Assembly: GCA_028822675.1 (NCBI GenBank) | Contig: JAPKDE010000026.1 | Span: forward strand, 1 to 18,112 | Length of the DNA: 18,112 bases | Direction: 5' to 3' | Origin: Dehalococcoidia bacterium | GTDB taxonomy: Bacteria; Chloroflexota; Dehalococcoidia; UBA3495 | Shown here: positions 15,549 through 18,112 of the stretch, piece after piece | Position numbering within the stretch: position 1 is the first letter of the stretch | Layout: every line of letters begins with the position of its first letter | The notes under the pieces: model-generated | Database searches by the model: none | What the model was told of the DNA's origin: nothing | Seen by the model: only the letters and a program-made list of their open reading frames with translations | Position numbers and translations under genes: made by a program

Positions 15549-16259
15549 TTAGAGCGCCGCCCGCAGCTTCTGCAACGCTGGTATCTGCCTTATCTTGGCC
15601 TCTGAAAGGTCTTCCCAGTAGATGCCCGTAGGCCTGGGCATCGTTGGGTGGCATTCAATCATTTCTTCCGGCGTGGCAATGTAATCCAGGCAGACGTCGT
15701 GGTGAGTCCAGGGCAATTCTTGTTCCAACACTTGCAGGGAATGGACGGTGCCGATCACCGGTGTTTCCGGCAGTACCACGCCCGCAGCCACTGCCAACCC
15801 ATACTCTAAGTCGGCAAACCCACCACCCTTGCCAATCCTGACGCCCATGCGGTTAACGGCCACCGAGCCAGAGATCACCAGGTCAACTGGCTTCATATCT
15901 GCCATGTCCACCAACCGTCCGTGTTTAAACGCACCAGAAATAGTTGACGCTTCCGCTGGTGAACCGAGCATGACGACTGGGTCCAACTCCACAAAGCACC
16001 GCTCTTGTTTCAGCCTGGGCACGGCCATATAAACCGTCTTACCCTGCTCCAAAGCCCTCTGGCGCAGTGGCCCCTGGGGCTTGTCCGGGTTGCCCTTGAT
16101 CACCCGAGCATTCTGCCAAACTTCCAACTCAAAAATGCGGAGGGCAGCCTCGTCCGCTCCCCGGAAAAAGGGGATACGGTCGTGCACTTTCTTGGTATGG
16201 GCGGCCCCGGCCTGCTCAATAGCCGACCAGACCGATTCTCGGATTTCGTCTTTGGTCAT
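15549..16259 (-). CDS. 5-formyltetrahydrofolate cyclo-ligase paralog (COG0212-type)
   Basis: The frame is open back to 16466, but homology begins at MTKDEIRESVWSAIEQAG, so the start is the ATG at 16259, with GGAAGG 9 nt upstream. The 236-residue product has AVPRLKQERCFV (79-90), VNRMGVRIGKGGGFADLEYG (135-154), the nucleotide/folate loop of the family, and GTVHSLQV. True cyclo-ligases carry a GYGGGYYD-type loop; GKGGGFADLEYG fits the paralogous group sometimes called 5-FCL-like, which comparative genomics has linked to thiamin metabolism rather than to 5-formyl-THF recycling. So the name is a family label, not a proven activity. It is convergent with the MDMPI-like gene, 8 bp apart. Confidence 0.85.
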   Translation of the reverse strand: MTKDEIRESVWSAIEQAGAAHTKKVHDRIPFFRGADEAALRIFELEVWQNARVIKGNPDKPQGPLRQRALEQGKTVYMAVPRLKQERCFVELDPVVMLGSPAEASTISGAFKHGRLVDMADMKPVDLVISGSVAVNRMGVRIGKGGGFADLEYGLAVAAGVVLPETPVIGTVHSLQVLEQELPWTHHDVCLDYIATPEEMIECHPTMPRPTGIYWEDLSEAKIRQIPALQKLRAAL

Positions 16260-16326
16260 TAGTTCATGCCTTCCGCGAGTCTCTGTAACGAGACTGAAAC
16301 TGGGCTTGGCTAATTGCGGAACAAAG

Positions 16327-16348
16327 CCTAACATATGCCTAACATATG
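16327..16348. repeat. Perfect 11-bp tandem duplication
   Basis: CCTAACATATG occurs twice in direct succession (16327-16337 and 16338-16348). It overlaps the -10 region of the putative promoter of the cyclo-ligase-like gene and thereby duplicates the -10-like hexamer. Confidence 0.85.
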
Positions 16349-16369
16349 ATTGTCGTATGACGATGGCAA
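16341..16369 (-). promoter_or_regulatory. Possible promoter of the cyclo-ligase-like gene
   Basis: Minus-strand TTGCCA (16364-16369), 17-nt spacer and TATGTT (16341-16346), about 80 nt before the start codon. A second TATGTT is present at 16330-16335 because of the duplication. Confidence 0.4.
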
Positions 16370-16392
16370 CGGTGCCATTCACGCCCACATCG

Positions 16393-16421
16393 TTGCCCGC
16401 TGATAGGCCATATGCTATAAT
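16393..16421 (+). promoter_or_regulatory. rpsO-pnp promoter
   Basis: TTGCCC (16393-16398), 17-nt spacer and a perfect TATAAT (16416-16421) with an upstream TG (TGCTATAAT), i.e. an extended -10. Start of transcription near 16428 gives a leader of about 40 nt that is purine-rich (GAAGAGAAGAGAGAGAAG). Confidence 0.72.
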
Positions 16422-16469
16422 TCTGGGCAACGTAAAAGAAGAGAAGAGAGAGAAGCGAATACACACCTG

Positions 16470-16736
16470 ATGCTAGACGGAGAAACAAAAACACGGATAA
16501 TTAAGGAATACCAAGTCAACGACAAGGACACCGGCTCCGCTGAAGTCCAAGTTGCCGTGCTCACAGAAAATATAAAATCCCTGACCGAACACCTGCGGGA
16601 ACACAAGAAGGACGTCCATTCAAGGCGCGGGCTTCTTGGAATGGTTTCCCAGAGGCGTAGACTCCTCAAATACCTCAATGCGGAAGACGTAACCCGCTAC
16701 CAATCACTTATCGCCAGGTTAGGCCTGCGCCGATAA
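16470..16736 (+). CDS. rpsO: 30S ribosomal protein uS15
   Basis: The 88-residue product is full-length S15, four helices. It contains [16 protein letters not shown] (20-35), [19 protein letters not shown] (38-56) with the conserved His and Ser-Arg-Arg contacts to the 16S rRNA three-way junction, and RRRLLKYL (62-69). uS15 binds 16S rRNA h20-h22 early in 30S assembly, and in many bacteria represses its own mRNA by binding the leader. The leader here is about 40 nt and purine-rich. The ribosome-binding site is a loose purine tract. pnp follows on the same strand 106 bp downstream. Confidence 0.97.
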   Translation: MLDGETKTRIIKEYQVNDKDTGSAEVQVAVLTENIKSLTEHLREHKKDVHSRRGLLGMVSQRRRLLKYLNAEDVTRYQSLIARLGLRR

Positions 16737-16746
16737 GCGCCCCTTA

Positions 16747-16775
16747 CAAACAACACCCTATGAGGGTGTTGTTTG
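16747..16775 (+). terminator. Hairpin between rpsO and pnp
   Basis: CAAACAACACCC (16747-16758), loop TATGA and GGGTGTTGTTTG (16764-16775) form a perfect 12-bp stem, followed by a modest T-rich tail (TTGTC). It may be a partial terminator that lowers pnp relative to rpsO, or an RNase processing site as in enterobacterial rpsO-pnp. Confidence 0.65.
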
Positions 16776-16842
16776 TTGTCTAGCTCTCACCCCATCTATC
16801 GATTGCGCACGTTATTTATTGCGAGGTTGCCCTAGGCATATT

Positions 16843-18112
16843 ATGGCTACACAAATAGCTATTCCCACGTCGGTTTCAAGCCAGATCGACGGCAAAACTC
16901 TTACCATTGAAACTGGTAAATTGGCTAATCAGGCGCACGGTAGTGTGACTATCACTTTAGGCGAGACAATTGTCCTCGTCACGGCAGTGATGTCCAGCAG
17001 GCCCCGAGCCGAGGACATCGACTTCCTACCACTGACAGTCGACTACGAAGAGCGTCTTTATTCCGTTGGCAAAATACCCGGCAGTTTCTTCCGCCGGGAA
17101 GGCCGCCCCGGACAGGACGGTATCCTGGCTTCCAGGTTGACCGACCGGTCCATCCGACCTTTGTTCCCCAAAGGCCTGCACAACGACGTTCAGATTACAC
17201 TGACAGTACTTTCCTCTGATCAGGAAAACCCACCGGAGATACTGGGCATGATCGGCGCATCAGCCGCCTTGTCCATATCCCAGATTCCCTTCAACGGCCC
17301 AGTCGCTTCCTGCCGTATCGCCTACCTGGATGGTCAGTACATCATCCACCCAACCTACGAGCAGAGCAGCAACGGCACCTTGAGCATGGTGGTTAGCAGC
17401 TCCCGCGATGCCATCTTCATGGTGGAAGCGGGCGCCAACGAGGTTTCCGAGGAAGTCATCCTGGAAGCCATCTCCAAGGCTCAACAAGCCAACTCCGCTA
17501 CCATTGACATGATTGAAGATTTGACTGGCAAGGTTGGCAAACCCAAGTCCACTTTCGAGTATGACTCCGCCGCTGCCGATGCAGTGATTGCCAAAGTCAA
17601 AGAGGTTGTTGGCTCCCGTTGGGACGACCTTCTCAGCGGCAATCCCGGCATGTACGAGATGGACGACGGCGAGAAAGAGATTTCCGCCCTGGTCACGGAA
17701 ACCCTGAAAGATGAATATTCCAAAATGGCCATCGCCGACGGTTTCAAAGCCGTCTTCCGCGAGGCCGTTCGGGGTCGTATCCTGTCACAGCACGTTCGTT
17801 CCGACGGACGGGCGTTGGACCAGGTTCGCCCCATCACTTGCGACACGGGGATTCTGCCCCGCACCCACGGCACAGGACTATTCACCAGGGGCGAGACCCA
17901 GGTGCTGTCCATTGTGACAGTGGGTTCCCTGGCCTTGAAGCAGACCCTGGACACCGTTGGGCCAGACAACACTAAACGGTTCATGCACCACTACAACTTC
18001 CCTTCGTACTCCACTGGCGAAGCCCGCAGGGCAATGTCACCGGGACGAAGAGAAATTGGACACGGCGCATTGGCCGAACGGGCGATTCTGCCCGTGCTCC
18101 CTTCAGAAGACG
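16843..18112 (+). CDS. pnp: Polyribonucleotide nucleotidyltransferase (PNPase), 5' part
   Basis: From the ATG at 16843 the frame is open to the window edge, 423 codons of about 700. Seen are the first RNase PH domain with GKLANQAHGSVTITLGET, GSFFRREGRPGQDGIL (the phosphate/RNA-binding FFRREGRP segment), RLTDRSIRPLFPKG, an all-helical linker around 240-310 and the start of the second, catalytic PH domain with SDGRALDQVRPI and HGTGLFTRGETQVL. The KH and S1 domains lie beyond the window. PNPase degrades RNA 3' to 5' by phosphorolysis. AGG lies about 8 nt before the start. It follows rpsO, the usual order. The frame shows no lesion. Confidence 0.96.
   Translation, partial: MATQIAIPTSVSSQIDGKTLTIETGKLANQAHGSVTITLGETIVLVTAVMSSRPRAEDIDFLPLTVDYEERLYSVGKIPGSFFRREGRPGQDGILASRLTDRSIRPLFPKGLHNDVQITLTVLSSDQENPPEILGMIGASAALSISQIPFNGPVASCRIAYLDGQYIIHPTYEQSSNGTLSMVVSSSRDAIFMVEAGANEVSEEVILEAISKAQQANSATIDMIEDLTGKVGKPKSTFEYDSAAADAVIAKVKEVVGSRWDDLLSGNPGMYEMDDGEKEISALVTETLKDEYSKMAIADGFKAVFREAVRGRILSQHVRSDGRALDQVRPITCDTGILPRTHGTGLFTRGETQVLSIVTVGSLALKQTLDTVGPDNTKRFMHHYNFPSYSTGEARRAMSPGRREIGHGALAERAILPVLPSED

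Overview
The window looks like chromosomal DNA from a free-living bacterium of moderate G+C content. Housekeeping anchors are the start of rplI (ribosomal protein bL9), tRNA-Pro(TGG), tRNA-Arg(CCG), rpsO and the 5' part of pnp. Between them lie accessory and metabolic genes. Paired DUF1800/DUF1501 genes, several short-chain dehydrogenases, an Ldh2-type dehydrogenase, a maleylpyruvate-isomerase-like protein and a palindromic repeat with CTGTCA...GAG ends recall environmental Chloroflexota (Dehalococcoidia/SAR202-like). That placement is an inference from gene content only.

Layout. 1-199 (-): rplI, cut by the window edge. 200-623: divergent intergenic region with a good plus-strand promoter and a leader of about 210 nt before tenA. 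624-1292 (+): tenA. 1307-2561 (-): a decayed KAP-family P-loop NTPase with in-frame stops, a perfect 14-bp tandem duplication and two homopolymer frameshifts. 2770-6605 (-): a three-gene unit, DUF1800, DUF1501, NHL-repeat protein, behind a near-consensus promoter. 6817-7668 (-) and 7747-8220 (+): divergent Fpg/Nei-type glycosylase and YfcE-like phosphoesterase with a perfect 19-bp palindrome between them. 8293-8395: palindromic REP-like repeat. 8416-9687 (-): MFS transporter broken by one in-frame TAA. 9899-12485 (-): three tandem SDR genes. 12687-13660 (-): tRNA-Pro, a small three-helix membrane protein, a strong terminator and tRNA-Arg. 13785-15540 (+): Ldh2-type dehydrogenase and an MDMPI/DinB-like protein. 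15549-16259 (-): paralog of 5-formyl-THF cyclo-ligase. 16393-18112 (+): promoter, rpsO, a 12-bp-stem hairpin and pnp (runs off the edge).

How the genes fit together. rpsO-pnp is the classic S15/PNPase unit. tenA (thiamin salvage) and the cyclo-ligase paralog (a family linked to thiamin metabolism by comparative genomics) may share a cofactor theme, although they lie about 15 kb apart. The SDR trio, Ldh2 and MDMPI-like genes fit oxidative breakdown of small organic molecules, but substrates cannot be read from sequence. The least explained unit is DUF1800-DUF1501-NHL: all three products lack a visible signal peptide, although the DUF families are commonly exported. Two genes (KAP, MFS) look broken. 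The homopolymer and single-base lesions could also be assembly errors, but the KAP gene carries too many independent lesions for error alone to be likely.
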